Assembly: GCA_022701365.1 (NCBI GenBank)
Contig: JAKUHH010000030.1
Span: 559,107-623,106, forward strand
From: Mycocentrospora acerina
Lineage: Eukaryota; Ascomycota; Dothideomycetes; Pleosporales
Length of the DNA stretch: 64,000 nt
Direction: 5' to 3'
The notes below the pieces were generated by a model. The model was not told the DNA's origin. It saw only the letters and a list, made by a program, of their open reading frames with translations, and did not search any database. Below, one piece after another: positions 53,905 through 64,000 of this stretch; the first letter of the stretch is position 1; every line of letters starts with the position of its first letter. The translations under genes and the position numbers were made by a program.

Positions 53905-55643
53905 ATGGCATCACCGACATTACTCACAGAGCAGGGCTTGCGCATAGCAGTGGAAGGGTGTGGCCATGGAGTACTGCATACAATCTATGCTTCAGTTAAA
54001 AAGGCATGCGAGCTCAAGGGCTGGCCAGGCGTGGACTTGCTGATCATCGGAGGAGACTTCCAGGCAAGTCTCTGATATTTAACGCACGACTTGGACATTA
54101 GCTAACGAGGCAGGCTGTTCGCAATGCCTCTGATCTCAAGGCCGTCTCTATGCCACCCAAATTCTACGCCATGCACGATTTCCACGACTACTATTCTGGC
54201 GCTCGAGTCGCCCCGTACCTCACAATATTCATTGGAGGCAACCACGAAGCGAGCAACTACATGTGGGAGCTGTACTATGGAGGCTGGGCTGCACCAAAGA
54301 TTTATTACATGGGTGCTGCGAACGTGGTTCGGGTTGGCCCTCTCCGTATTGCTGGTCTTTCGGGCATTTGGAAAGGTTATGACTACAAGAAGCCGCATCA
54401 CGAACGCTTGCCGTATAACAGTGACGATGTGAAGAGCGTATACCATGTGCGAGAGCTTGACGTGCGCAAACTGCTCCAGATTCGCACTCAAGTTGATGTT
54501 GGACTGAGTCACGATTGGCCAAGAAGTATGGAATGGAAAGGTAACCATCGCCAGCTCTTCAGTTTCAAGCCCTATTTTGAGCAAGAAGCCAAAGACGGTA
54601 CGTTGGGCAGCGTTGCAGCTGCAACTGTGCTAGAGCGCTTACGCCCTGCCCACTGGTTCAGTGCTCACCTACATGTCAAATACACTGCTACATGGGAGCA
54701 TGCAGTTGCGCCAACCATCACAACGCCTGTAATTGCCGCGCAAGAAGTTCCTGTAGTTAAGAACGAGGGTGAGATTGATCTGGACATTGCAGATGACTCT
54801 CCGGTAGAACAAACCAAGAATGAGGCAGAGATAGATCTTGACCTGGACGATGACGACGAGGTTCCAGAAATCTCTGCCTCCACATCCAACAACGGCACCA
54901 AGCCAAAAGAGACACAGAATACTGTCAATGGCACAGAAGTTCCCAAAGATGTCAGAGACCTTTTGCCTGAATCGTTCGCTCGTCCAAGGTTCGAACCAGT
55001 GCCGACCTTGCCCTTTCCAGAGGAGATTACAAACAAAACGACCAAGTTTCTCGCGCTCGATAAATGTTTGCCACAGAAGCATTTTCTCCAACTACTGGAA
55101 ATTACGCCCCACACTGCTGCAGAGCTTCAGCGGCCACTGCAATTAGAGTACGATCAGGAATGGCTTGCAATCACACGTGTGTTTGCAAGCGACCTGCAAC
55201 TTGGCGATCCGCGTGCGCAAGTGGCGGCAGACAAAGGTGATGCCGTCTATCGACCGCAGATAGAAAAGGAAATGGAATGGGTGGAAGAGAACATCGTCAA
55301 GACTGGAAAGATGACGATACCTGAAGATTTTGCGCAAACTGCGCCAGTCTACGACCCAGCAATGGGCATTCACGTCGATACCTTCCCGCAAGAATACAGC
55401 AATCCACACACACAAGCGTTTTGTGATCTACTTCAGATCTCAAACGTATTTCACGCAACGGACGAAGAGAGAGCGCTGAAAATGCAGAATGGTCCTAGAC
55501 CTGAGCAACAACGATCTGATCGGGGCGGAGGCAGAGGTGGCTTCCGAGGCGGAGATAGAGGTCGTGGCGGCGGACGCGGACGCGGACGTGGACATGGCGG
55601 CGGTAACAGAGGACGTGGAGGGCGCGGTCGCGGACATTGGTAA
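53905..55643 (+). CDS. DBR1: RNA lariat debranching enzyme Dbr1
   Basis: Two exons (53905-54063 and 54114-55643) give 562 residues. Dbr1 hydrolyses the 2'-5' branch of intron lariats so that they can be degraded. The metallophosphoesterase motifs are present: C19-x-H21 in EGCGHG, D51 in GGDFQAVRN, GGNHEASN, LSHDWPRS and SAHLHVKY. Most eukaryotic homologues have GCCHGELD; here the second Cys is Gly and the ELD is VLH, while the metal-ligand Cys and His remain. The middle is acidic (DLDLDDDDEVPE). The C-terminal Dbr1 domain ends in about 45 residues of RGG/GRG repeats, suited to RNA binding. The intron begins GCAAGT, a GC-AG intron; no GT donor restores the frame. Confidence 0.94.
54064..54113 (+). 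other. GC-AG intron of DBR1
   Basis: The 50-nt intron has donor CAG/GCAAGT, branch-like TTAGCTAACG and acceptor GGCAG. Joining CAG to GCT gives GGDFQAVRNAS, which matches the conserved Dbr1 block exactly. GC donors normally have this otherwise perfect consensus. Confidence 0.88.
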
Positions 55644-56957
55644 TGTGCGTCACCTCTGTCGTAGTCGAATACTCACCACATTGCGTCCACAACTGCGCCC
55701 ACTACACTTGATGTAGAAATACAATTCGAGGCCTACCTTGCACGCGTGGCTAGTGCTCGTTCTTGTACCAGATTAAGTGTGTTTTGGCACCTCGACATGA
55801 CGGTTGGCATGTGGAGGTGACGGGTAAAGGGCCCACCCATTCGGGCTCCACCGGCATCCAAGACGATATGCCGTGATGTCATGTTGGCGGGAGGCTCGCA
55901 CGAGCATCTTTTCCTCTGACTCTGTCGCTCCAATATCCGCGGTGGTTGTTAAGCAGCAACGACAAAGCAATGAAATTGATAGCAGTCTAGGCCCAAGTGC
56001 TCTAGCAGATTTACCCCACAGTCGAACTGCTTTTTCGTGGCTTGTAAAATGGATGTATCGCGCGCTACGTCATTGGTCGAGCGACACGAGACTTGTCCTC
56101 GTGCGCAGCGAACAGTAGCGAGAAGCGAGAAAACACGAGACAGCATGTGATGAACGAGCTTAAGGTTGCCGCCGGTTGGTGGTGTGCAGGCAATTTGATG
56201 CAGGATCTTGATTTGACTGCTGATCCCATGCATTCTCTTTGGTGCAAGCCGTTTTTTGTCTTGACTCTGTCGCCTCGTGGCAATATTGCCTGCGCGTTCG
56301 GCGGTGTCGACGGGTTATCGCCGCCGACGGGCAAAAAGTCATGGCATACGCACGCCACGTCCAAAGAAGGCGGGAAGTCCAAGTTGAAAAAAATAAAACT
56401 AAAGAGAGATTATTAATGGGAAAAAGATACCGCCATACATTGTCCGTACAAGTCAACACGTTCGGTCCGAGCCAACCTCCATGCTTCTATTTCCGGGGGT
56501 CTAGGAAATCCGCATCGAAAGGATGCAAGCCACGAAGAAACCCTTGGTGGGCCATGCTAGCGATGCGGTAGTGACCGTCGTCATCCCTGCCTTAGTCCCA
56601 GCCGTTAGTCGTCGAGACTGCGTGATCGGCATGCAAATAGACCCTGGTTGGAATTGGAGAGGTCCTGTGCCACGAGTACGTGTATGTGGATGGTTGGAAT
56701 GGTGGTTTATAAATTTGCTGTCCCCCCCCGGGCGTTTGCGTGATCGATAAGATATACCTATAACTGTTTCCGTCAACTGTGGGTTGAGTGTGGAGACATA
56801 TTACTCCATCCATCCCGCACACTCTTACCGATATAACAATCGCTTCACACAACTTGCACCAACCCTTACCTTTGAGTCACCAAAATACCTTTCAGTCAAC
56901 ACATCTCTTGCCAAAACACTTCAACACAACCAACCAACCAAAAAAATATCTCCCACA
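55644..56957. other. Gene-free region downstream of DBR1
   Basis: About 1.3 kb up to the small Ser-rich gene. Frames of 65-110 codons are present on both strands without protein-like features. The last 150 bases are C/A-rich leader-like sequence. Confidence 0.4.
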
Positions 56958-57224
56958 ATGACATCAAAATTCACCGAAATCCTCGAGCCCGCCCAGGCAC
57001 CCACATACACCCATCCCCACCTCAACGTCTCTCTTGAAGACATCCTTGCCGAAGAAGGCCGCAGAAGATCTGCCTCCCAGTCCTCCCAAGGCTCCCAAAC
57101 CGGAAGCGACTCCTCCACCCCCGCAAGCCCAACATCCCCCGTCCATGACCATCTGAGCAAGATGGGATCGCTGAAGAGGCGGACATTGATGCTTGGAAGC
57201 AGGAAGATCCGACGGGAGACGTGA
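56958..57224 (+). CDS. Small Ser-rich protein of unknown function
   Basis: A single-exon gene of 88 residues starting at ATG 56958, preceded by CACA and a CAAC/CCAA-rich leader typical of expressed fungal genes. The N-terminus has KFTEILEPAQ and a helix LNVSLEDILAEEGRRRS. A Ser/Gln/Pro-rich centre (SQSSQGSQTGSDSSTPASP) follows, and the C-terminus is basic (MGSLKRRTLMLGSRKIRRET). RRRS is a possible kinase site. I do not recognise a family. It could be a false gene, but the start context, composition and ordered helix argue for a real one. Confidence 0.6.
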   Translation: MTSKFTEILEPAQAPTYTHPHLNVSLEDILAEEGRRRSASQSSQGSQTGSDSSTPASPTSPVHDHLSKMGSLKRRTLMLGSRKIRRET

Positions 57225-57957
57225 AGGAAACAAAAAAAAACAGAGAACAAGACTCTAACAAACGACGATGAGATGAATTTTTACGAATCCCCCTTCCACC
57301 CCACGGACTGTCTTTAACCAAGTGTTGGAAAGAGACGATATGATGCCCGCCATTCCTTTGCGACGCGTTGAGCTGTTGCGCGACGACCCTGATGCTGCGG
57401 TCATGACATGGGAGCACTTTGGTCTCTCCTTTTGCCTCTCGAGTCATCCTCATCCAAGGAAAGATATTGGGGGTGGGGATGAGTAAGCTGCACAGAGGCC
57501 ATGTCATCGCTGCCTTTTTTTTTCTTGATATTTATATCTTGAGATGAGGATCTATGCACGTGCGCGGGCGCCTGTTCTCGGTAAGGCGATGATGGATGCG
57601 AGGAGGGAGGGAAAGCTGTGCGATAGTCGTGCAGCTTGATGAAATGTACACGGCCAATGTGTGGCTTCTTGGTGTTGTTGAATATTTACTGTGCGATGTT
57701 GGATATGATGGTTCAATACATACGCATCTGTCAACGCGTTTTCGCTCCCAGTGTTCTTTCCATCGCTGCTTTGTGCACATGTTGCTGAATAGCTCATCGT
57801 TCTTGCCCTGGTGAAGTTTAGTATTTCCCATTATGCGTTTACCATCATCGATCGAACAACCCACTCGCTCTCCTCAACCCACACATTCCTACCACATCCA
57901 CACTATCCAATCAACCACCCACCTACCTATCTTCAGCCCATAAACAAATCAAAAAAA
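57225..57957. other. Intergenic region before the amidohydrolase-like gene
   Basis: About 730 bases between two plus-strand genes. The 100 bases before ATG 57958 are C/A-rich (CCATCAACCACC-like) and end in AAAAAAAATG, fitting a leader. No other feature is seen. Confidence 0.4.
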
Positions 57958-59045
57958 ATGAGCACCACACAACCCTCATCTTCCACCTCTCTCATCGCAT
58001 CTTCGGAGCTGTACCTCTCCCCCTCCCTCCCGATCGGCACTTCTCTCTCCGCCGACCCCTCCTCCCCTGCCCTCCACATCCTCCCCTCGACCACGCTCGC
58101 AAAGCTCAAGAACATGGGTCCTTCCCGCGTCCGCGACATGCGCACTCTAGGCCACTCGAAGCAAATCGTCTCGCACATACCCATTTCCGCCTCGCCGCAA
58201 ACCTGCACAAAGATCAACGACGCGCTGTACGCGGCCATGTATCTGAACGCGGAGAAGTTTGCTGCGCTGGCAATGCTGCCTCAGGGAAAGGAGGCAGCGA
58301 AGGAATTGTCAAGGTGTGTGGGGAAGTACCGGTTCGTTGGAGGAGTTGTGGGGGTGAGCAGGACAGAGGATTTGGACGATGTGGATGGGTCGTGGGAGGA
58401 GTTGTGGAGCGTGGCAGAGAAGTTTCGGGTGCCGGTTTTGGTGAGGGCGATGTGGCCGGCCGGGGCGGATGTAAGTGTTTCTGCTGTGGTTGAGGGCGAT
58501 GAGTGAGTGGGCGGGTCGGTCAGTGATTGAATGGCTAAGCAGTGCAGCTTGCGGACTTTCATGGCAACTTTCCAGATACCGTTGTTACGCCTCTGAGTAC
58601 GCACTTTTGCACTTCACATACGACGTCTCCCCTGCCAATCTTGCATCTATATCTCACTCGTGTCTTCGACCGACACATCAACTTACGACTTATACTTGCG
58701 CACCCGGGTGTATTACCCTCTCTCCTACCACGGATCGAAACGATGCTTGCAGGCATACCTGTCGCAGATAAGCCAAAACGCAGCTTCCTGGACGTTTGGC
58801 AACAAAACATCTTCCTTACAACAACTGACGTGCTGGACATGTCGACGATGCGCACGTTGTTGGAGCAAATACCTATTGATCGGGTGCTATATGCGAGCAA
58901 CTACCCATTGGAAGAGCGAGGGAAAGCGCTGATGGAGGAATTAAAAGAGAGTGGGTTTCTGAGTCAGGACGAGTGGGAGAGGGTGGCATGGAGAAATGCA
59001 GAGTATGTGTTTGGGTTGAAGAATGAGAAGGGGGTGAGACGTTGA
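57958..59045 (+). CDS. Amidohydrolase-2-fold protein with altered metal-binding residues
   Basis: Two exons (57958-58470 and 58548-59045) give 336 residues; the 77-nt intron reads GTAAGT...GTGCAG. The fold is recognisable from LPQGKEAAKELSRCV-x-KYRFVGGVVGV, then PILHLYLTRVFDRHINLRLILAHPGVLPSLLPRIE and VLYASNYPLEE near the end. In amidohydrolase-2 enzymes the first strand has an E-E-H or D-x-H ligand set, the middle strand an LHP, and the last strand a D in DYP. Here the first site reads SSELYLS (residues 15-21), the middle reads RAMWPAG, and the last has Asn289. Only His195 and His223 look kept. Either it is a pseudo-enzyme or it uses another chemistry. The assignments rest on remembered family patterns. 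Confidence 0.72.
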
Positions 59046-59300
59046 GTTGAGCCCGGGATGGATAGTGGAGACCCGTCGTGGACGTGAGATGGGTTGGATA
59101 GACGGGGCTGGCGGTGAAAATAAACCTAGAGGGGAACATGACGCATTACAGCAATGCACAGCACGCACAATCAAAGTAATTCCCATGCATTCGTTGGTGG
59201 TTGTCTACGCACTCGGAATATGAACGCCTCCCAGATCATGACTCCAAGCCCTTGGTATCTTGCGTGTAAAAATCGTCGTCTCGTGTCGGGTGCACGCCGC

Positions 59301-59716
59301 TCATTTCTTGCCAGACTTCTTGATGCCCTGGGAGCCCGTGTTGAGCGGTCCCTTCTTGCCCTTGGTCGCGTTGGCCATCTCGTCGCGCGCCTTCTTGTCT
59401 GTGGTTCCGGGTCAGCCTTGCGCCACACGTGTGAATGCACCCGCGGACAGCGGGGGCGTCGAGGGGCGGCACAAACCAGCCTGCAGCTTGGCCTTGTGGG
59501 CGAGGTCGTCCTCGTCGAGGTCCTGGGCCTTCTTCTTGGGCTTCTTGTTGTGGATGGGGTTCGTGCCGGCTGTTGCGCACTTGTGTCAGCCTTTGCTCTT
59601 TGCGTGATGTCTGCCTGTCTGCCTGTCTGCCCGCCTGCCCTGTGCAGAAGAACCACGAGGGGACCAGCGTCATGGCGTGGCGGGGTAGGGCGCTTACCTC
59701 CTTGTCCTGAAGGCAT
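59301..59716 (-). CDS. TMA7: Translation machinery-associated protein Tma7
   Basis: Three exons (59716-59698, 59569-59477, 59398-59301) give 69 residues; yeast Tma7 has 64. Tma7 (human TMA7/CCDC72) co-purifies with ribosomes and its loss alters translation. The protein starts MPSGQGAGTNPIHNKKPKKK, then QDLDEDDLAHKAKLQADKKAR and ends KGPLNTGSQGIKKSGKK, the near-invariant family C-terminus. The introns are 128 nt (GTAAGC...CAACAG) and 78 nt (GTTTGT...CCACAG), and each splits a codon. Exon 1 is 19 nt. No single frame shows the protein, so it is easy to miss. The donor GTTTGT is weak but the frame and homology require it. Confidence 0.92.
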
Positions 59717-60974
59717 TTTGAGAGAGGTGTGGAGGGATTTGGGGGTGGTGGGATCGACGAGGTTGTTGGTGGTTTGCTCAGAGGCGTAAAAGTGCGACTA
59801 CTGCCTGACACTTTGCGGGCGGGCGGTAAGCGGGCCTGGAAGCGTGCATCGTTGGGAGGGAAAACCCGCGCCACAGATGTGTGGCTGATGATTATGTGGC
59901 TGGTGGGTTCACGTGATGGTGGGAAAGAGGCTCTGCGAACCCATTTCTTGGGATTCTCTTGGGATTTTCTTGTCCAAGGCTGGGCGAACCCACATCAGGT
60001 CAATGTTCTAAGATCTGCTCCTTCCCACTATGCATTGCGGGTACTATTTTTTGTTGATAGATAAGCTGCTGGTTTAAAGAGCCTCCCCGCATAAATTGCC
60101 CTGTCCGTGCCGCAAATGCCACCCTTTCGCGACACAATATTGCCGACCCACCCGGACTGCCTTCTCCTTCTACTCATTTCGACCAGTGTGGAAGCCCAAT
60201 CACGCGCGTACGCCTGGTACGACTTCACAGCTCGATTCCGGCGTTACTGCCGAAAGCCACTAAGGATGCGGATATGGAGGGAACCATCTCCGCCAGCACT
60301 CATCACCAGTTCATGACTATACGCACGCCACTTTGTCTCACCCTCTCGAAACAAGAACACCCAGGCCTCAGCCGAAAGCTTTGTTTCGCCGCATCTCAAT
60401 CTTGGGGAAGCTTGACATGCTGTTACAGACAGGGTGTGTTGCTTATTACAGACCGCAAACCCGTGTGTGCTAGCCATGAATAGTCTAGCTGGCAAGGTTC
60501 GGCATTAACGCACGCTCGTTTCCCCCCGAAACTCATTATCTCGTTGAGTGGCTGCTGTCCTCATTCGTGGAAAATCAACAGATCCCCATCTCAACCATAA
60601 AGTGGGGCATGACTTCTCAGAATGAGTGTAGTATGGGGCCCCAGGTTTAACGTGTAGGTGTGCCTGGGCTTTAGCTTGGTCTAGAGTAAGCTTTCGTGGC
60701 AGATGGGGCAAGATGATTCGTGTGATATTATCGGAGAAGAAATACGCCTGGGTCCTAGCACTCGACAATGGCGTTCCGTGCCCATGGGGTAGACATGAGG
60801 TGGGAACGTGCTAGCACGGTCGACCGCTGTATATATATCATACAATCTATCGCTGTTGATTCCTCTTCACCTACGGCCACGAGCTCCTCTCCAGAACTCG
60901 ATAAGGATCTGGTCTCAACACCCTAGGCAATACCCATTCCAGTCCTCACCACCGCCGAGGAGCAAGCCATCACA
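59717..60974. promoter_or_regulatory. Intergenic region between divergent TMA7 and sugar transporter
   Basis: About 1.26 kb. The transporter side has a TATATATAT box at 60830-60838, 137 bases before the ATG, and a C/A-rich leader. No gene-like frame was found; the frames of 60-111 codons here lack protein features. Confidence 0.45.
60830..60838 (+). promoter_or_regulatory. Probable TATA box of the sugar transporter gene
   Basis: TATATATAT stands 137 bases before the ATG at 60975, a normal distance for an inducible fungal gene. Confidence 0.4.
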
Positions 60975-62643
60975 ATGGTCACCGCTAAACGAGCGTACAA
61001 CTGGTATGAATATAACGATGCTCAAATCGTGGACATGGAACACGGCTAACTTGACCAGGTACATCTCACTCGTTGCTGCATCATGCATGGTGCTATACGG
61101 ATATGATGCATCAGTCTTCAATGCCGTCCAGGGCTCCAAGCACTGGGTTGCTTACTTCAACCATCCCGATCCCAACACCATTGGTGCCATCAACACAGCC
61201 TACACTGTAGGAGCTGTTGTGGCAGGATTCTTCCTCGGTGGCCCTCTCGCTGATTTCGGAGGGCGCCGAATTGGCATGGCTACTGGCGCAGTGCTCGTTA
61301 TCATTGCTACATTGATGCAAACCTTCAGCCCGCGTGGCAACATCGGGTGCTTCATTGCTGGTCGTGTAATCATCGGTTTGGGACAGGGTCTTGCTTTGAG
61401 TAAGTTCAGTCTTCGATTAGTCGTACACCACACGCTAACCGCTACCCAGCTGCTGGTCCTATCTACATTGGTGAATTGGCACCTGCGGAAATCCGAGGAA
61501 AGATCATGTCTTTCTGGCAAATGTTCTACTCTGTCGGTTCCTTCCTGGCATACTGGGTCAACTATGCCTGCACCAAGCACCCCAAGAAGCTCGGCGAATG
61601 GGACTGGAAAATGGTTGTCATATTCCAGGTCCTCATGCCCATTCTCATCCTGTCCCAAGTCTTCTTCATCCCCGAGTCTCCTCGCTGGTACATCCAAAAG
61701 GGCAAGCGATTCGATGCCGCCCGCGCTGCGCTGCTCCGAGTCCGTGACACCGAAGAGGAGGTTGACAGGGAGATTACAGAGATCCGAGAGGCTCTCGAGT
61801 TCGAGGCTGAGGCCATCTCCAGTGGTTACTCCGCGCTGTGGAAGGACAAGAGTGTGCGCAAGAGGATGTACATTGCCATGATTATCAACGCAGGTCAACA
61901 AATCACCGGACAAGGCACATTCAACTCGTACAGTACCATCATCTACAAGAAGGTTTTCAAGAGCGCCGATACCATTGCTCTCATCAACGCTTTGAACGCC
62001 ACCTGTGCCATCTTCTTCACTCTCAACGCCACCTGGACTGTCGACCGCTTCGGCCGCAAGTTCCTGTTCATCCTCGGTGGTATTGGTATGGGTCTGTGCA
62101 TGATCGTCACTGCGACTGTGGAAACACAAACGCCATCGATCGACGGTGCAAAGTCGCAGCCTGTAGCTATCGCGATTGTATTCATGATGTTCCTCTTCGC
62201 TTTCTTCTGTAAGTTACCACATTATCTTAATGTTTCTTTACACACTTTGCTAACAACCATCAGACAAGCCATCTTGGGGTGCTACCGTCTGGATTTTCAC
62301 CGCTGAAATCTTCTCCATGAACGTTCGTGCCCAGGCTGTGGGTATGTGCTCGCAGACACAAAATGTGGCCAACTCGATCTTCCAACAGTTCTTCCCCATC
62401 TTCCTCAAGAACGAAGGCTTCTACGCCTTTTACATGTTCGCGGGTATCAACTTCCTTCTGGCTCTCTTCGTCTGGTTCTTTGTGCCAGAGACCAAGAACG
62501 TCAGCCTCGAAGAGATGGACGCCATGTTTGGTGGAGCCAACCATGTTGTGGCTGGCGCTGAGATGGAGCACAAGGAAGTGGACCGACATGCCAGTATTGC
62601 GATTGAGCATGAGGGCAAGACTATCACAGAGCGAAGGGAGTAG
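60975..62643 (+). CDS. MFS sugar transporter
   Basis: Four exons (60975-61003, 61059-61399, 61450-62208, 62264-62643) give 502 residues. It belongs to the sugar porter family of the plasma membrane, with 12 membrane helices. Signatures are LYGYDASVFNAVQG in helix 1, GGPLADFGGRRIGM after helix 2, GLALTAGPIYIGELAPAEIRG, PESPRWYIQKGK after helix 6, NAGQQITGQGTFNSY in helix 7, VDRFGRKFLF, and PETKNVSLEEMD at the end. The central loop is long and charged. The first exon is 29 nt and gives MVTAKRAYN before the split Trp codon. Introns are 50-55 nt. The substrate cannot be told from sequence alone; hexoses or lactose-type sugars are possible. TATA box and isolated position suggest inducible expression. 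Confidence 0.9.
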
Positions 62644-63114
62644 GCTAATGGTTTCTAATGAGAATATGTTTTGAGTTCAATGTGCTTATGCGAAGAATGT
62701 AATCAAGCTTCAATAATACAGTTACACAAACCACTTTGTCAAGAGCCTAACGCATGAGACCACACACCCTTGGTACGATCTTTCTTGTTCGCAAAAGGTA
62801 CGCCAGTGCAAGTCAAATTTGTGGATTCATTGAGTGTAACATACTCCGATTGTTGGAAGCAATTTGTGTAAGAATACAGCTGGTTCGTCCTTCCACTGTG
62901 TAGGCTCCCAAACCTGGTATTCAGGACCTCAACTACGGTTCACGCTCAGTCTGACCTATCAGCTACCTCCCAACAAAGCATTATGGGATTTACGTATCCA
63001 AGAATCGATGTCTCTGAGATATAATCACTTCTATGCTTTCTTCTTTCCTTTCGTTCCTTACTCTCAATAATAACACCAAACTCTTCAATTTACAAACCTC
63101 AAATAACGCTCGCC
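62644..63114. other. Intergenic region after the sugar transporter
   Basis: 471 bases. The last 50 are C/A-rich leader-like sequence before ATG 63115. Nothing else is seen. Confidence 0.4.
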
Positions 63115-63702
63115 ATGCAGCCAACAGATTCCCTCTTCTCAGACATCATCTCAGGATGCTATTCTATTCCTCCCCCCACACACATCGAGCCAAAGTCACG
63201 CTCAAAAAACCTCACGTCTACAAGACCTGCCGATGAGGGCTCCCCAATGGCCACCTCTCAGCCTATTCGTATCCGGCCCGAGGAGACAGCAGGCGGCGAG
63301 AAGACAAAGAATAAACAGCGGCAACAGCAAAATCAGCAATACCATAATTTGAAGCTACTTCCTGCTCGCGTGCACCATCACCTTCACGAGGATATTGCAG
63401 ACTATCATCCTCCTGGTGCTTCGGGCTGGGCGGCCTCACGGGAAAAGCATTTGAAAGATGGGGAGCGACCTTTGGGACTGGGGCTTTGGGGTGGAGTGAT
63501 TCCGAGGGGAGAGAAGAGTTTTCCGGCTGGAACTTGTGGAATAGTGGAGAGGAGGGATGTGGACATTTTTTGTGAGATTGAGAAAGGTGATGAGAAGAGC
63601 TGTGTAGGGGAGGGAGAGGTGACTAAAGAAGAACAGAAGAAAGCCGTGGTTCGAAGGAGAGGAAAGAGATTGAGGAGGAGAGGTGGTTTCGCATATAGGT
63701 GA
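63115..63702 (+). CDS. Unknown basic protein
   Basis: A single-exon gene of 195 residues. The N-terminus (MQPTDSLFSDIISGCYSIPPP) is mixed, followed by a Lys/Gln-rich segment (TKNKQRQQQNQQYHNLK) and a His-rich stretch (VHHHLHEDIADYHPPGASGW). A Gly-rich block GLGLWGGVIPRGEKSFPAGTCG comes next, and the C-terminus is strongly basic (VVRRRGKRLRRRGGFAYR). I do not recognise a family. The start context (CGCCATGC after a CAAATAAC leader) and the mixed, non-repetitive composition support a real gene. The basic tail could be a nuclear signal. Gene prediction here rests on the open frame only. Confidence 0.58.
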   Translation: MQPTDSLFSDIISGCYSIPPPTHIEPKSRSKNLTSTRPADEGSPMATSQPIRIRPEETAGGEKTKNKQRQQQNQQYHNLKLLPARVHHHLHEDIADYHPPGASGWAASREKHLKDGERPLGLGLWGGVIPRGEKSFPAGTCGIVERRDVDIFCEIEKGDEKSCVGEGEVTKEEQKKAVVRRRGKRLRRRGGFAYR

Positions 63703-64000
63703 ACAGTAGTTTGTTTTCTCATTGTTAGTTTTCAATTTTTTTACGTGTAAGCATGGCACTGTTGGAAAAAAGGTGAGATTTTGTTATTTTTTTTTTTCAC
63801 TTTGTGGTTGGACAGAGCAAGATGTCCATGGTTGAGATAGAGTGACAACAGTAGACATGACAAACAAATTCAGGCTATTTGCAGCATTGGTATCCACAAG
63901 AACCCCATACTTATGTGCAAAGCGCGTAGTTCCACAGTTCAGAGGCATGACAGCACGTCATTCGCGCTAAAAGAATTCGATGGTCTCCTACCAAACGCGT
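63703..64000. other. Window end, no gene seen
   Basis: About 300 bases of 3' sequence with T runs near 63785-63800. No coding frame is supported. Confidence 0.4.

Noticed and set aside
61200..62129. 309-codon antisense frame opposite the sugar transporter
   Set aside because: It mirrors the transporter codons, whose membrane-helix signatures are decisive.
1..64000. Secondary-metabolite or mating-type cluster
   Set aside because: No polyketide synthase, peptide synthetase, terpene cyclase, P450 group or mating-type gene was seen; the LPMO, transporter and C6 factor are far apart among housekeeping genes.

Overview
The window is nuclear DNA of a filamentous ascomycete, most probably a Dothideomycete of the Pleosporales type. 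The reasons are short GT-AG introns (mostly 45-60 nt) with CTRAY-like branch sites, a proline-rich Zn(II)2Cys6 regulator, an NDR kinase of the COT1 type, an AA11 chitin-active monooxygenase and a DUF3669 protein. The genus is inference. I worked out 27 protein genes, one intron-bearing tRNA-Ile and one decayed gene; exon joins were derived by reading frame, splice consensus and family alignment from memory.

Layout. 1-4.5 kb: PRP31 (minus, cut by the window edge) and CLF1 (plus), two spliceosome genes sharing one 319-bp promoter, then tRNA-Ile(AAU). 5.6-6.8 kb: relic of a gene resembling the N-terminal part of fungal STAND/NACHT proteins, with two in-frame stops. 8.4-15 kb: C6 transcription factor, a 3-kb gene-poor stretch and a DUF3669 protein. 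17-31.4 kb: VPS37, a large coiled-coil protein, COT1 kinase, RPB12, SEC13 and a tail-anchored GIY-YIG protein. 31.7-43.4 kb: AA11 LPMO, SFH1/SNF5, a nuclear-type protein with a duplicated G-x-x-N-I-V motif, an N-anchored unknown protein and ERV29/SURF4. 44-46.3 kb: an eight-exon nucleoside hydrolase with a CGG-N6-CCG site in its promoter. 46.7-47.6 kb: an uninterrupted 941-bp (CTC)n tract between two convergent genes. 48.2-55.6 kb: arrestin-like protein, CYP10 cyclophilin, ZPR1, an Rpr2/Snm1-type protein and DBR1. 57-63.7 kb: a small Ser-rich protein, an amidohydrolase-fold protein lacking expected metal ligands, three-exon TMA7, a sugar transporter and an unknown basic protein.

Most of the window is conserved housekeeping sequence. 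RNA metabolism is well represented (PRP31, CLF1, CYP10, DBR1, Rpr2/Snm1, RPB12, TMA7, tRNA), often as divergent pairs, but this may be coincidence. There is no secondary-metabolite cluster, intact transposon or CRISPR-like array. The most unusual items are the giant triplet tract, the GIY-YIG tail-anchored protein, the two-repeat nuclear protein, the possible pathway-regulator site at the nucleoside hydrolase gene, and the degenerate amidohydrolase and STAND relics.
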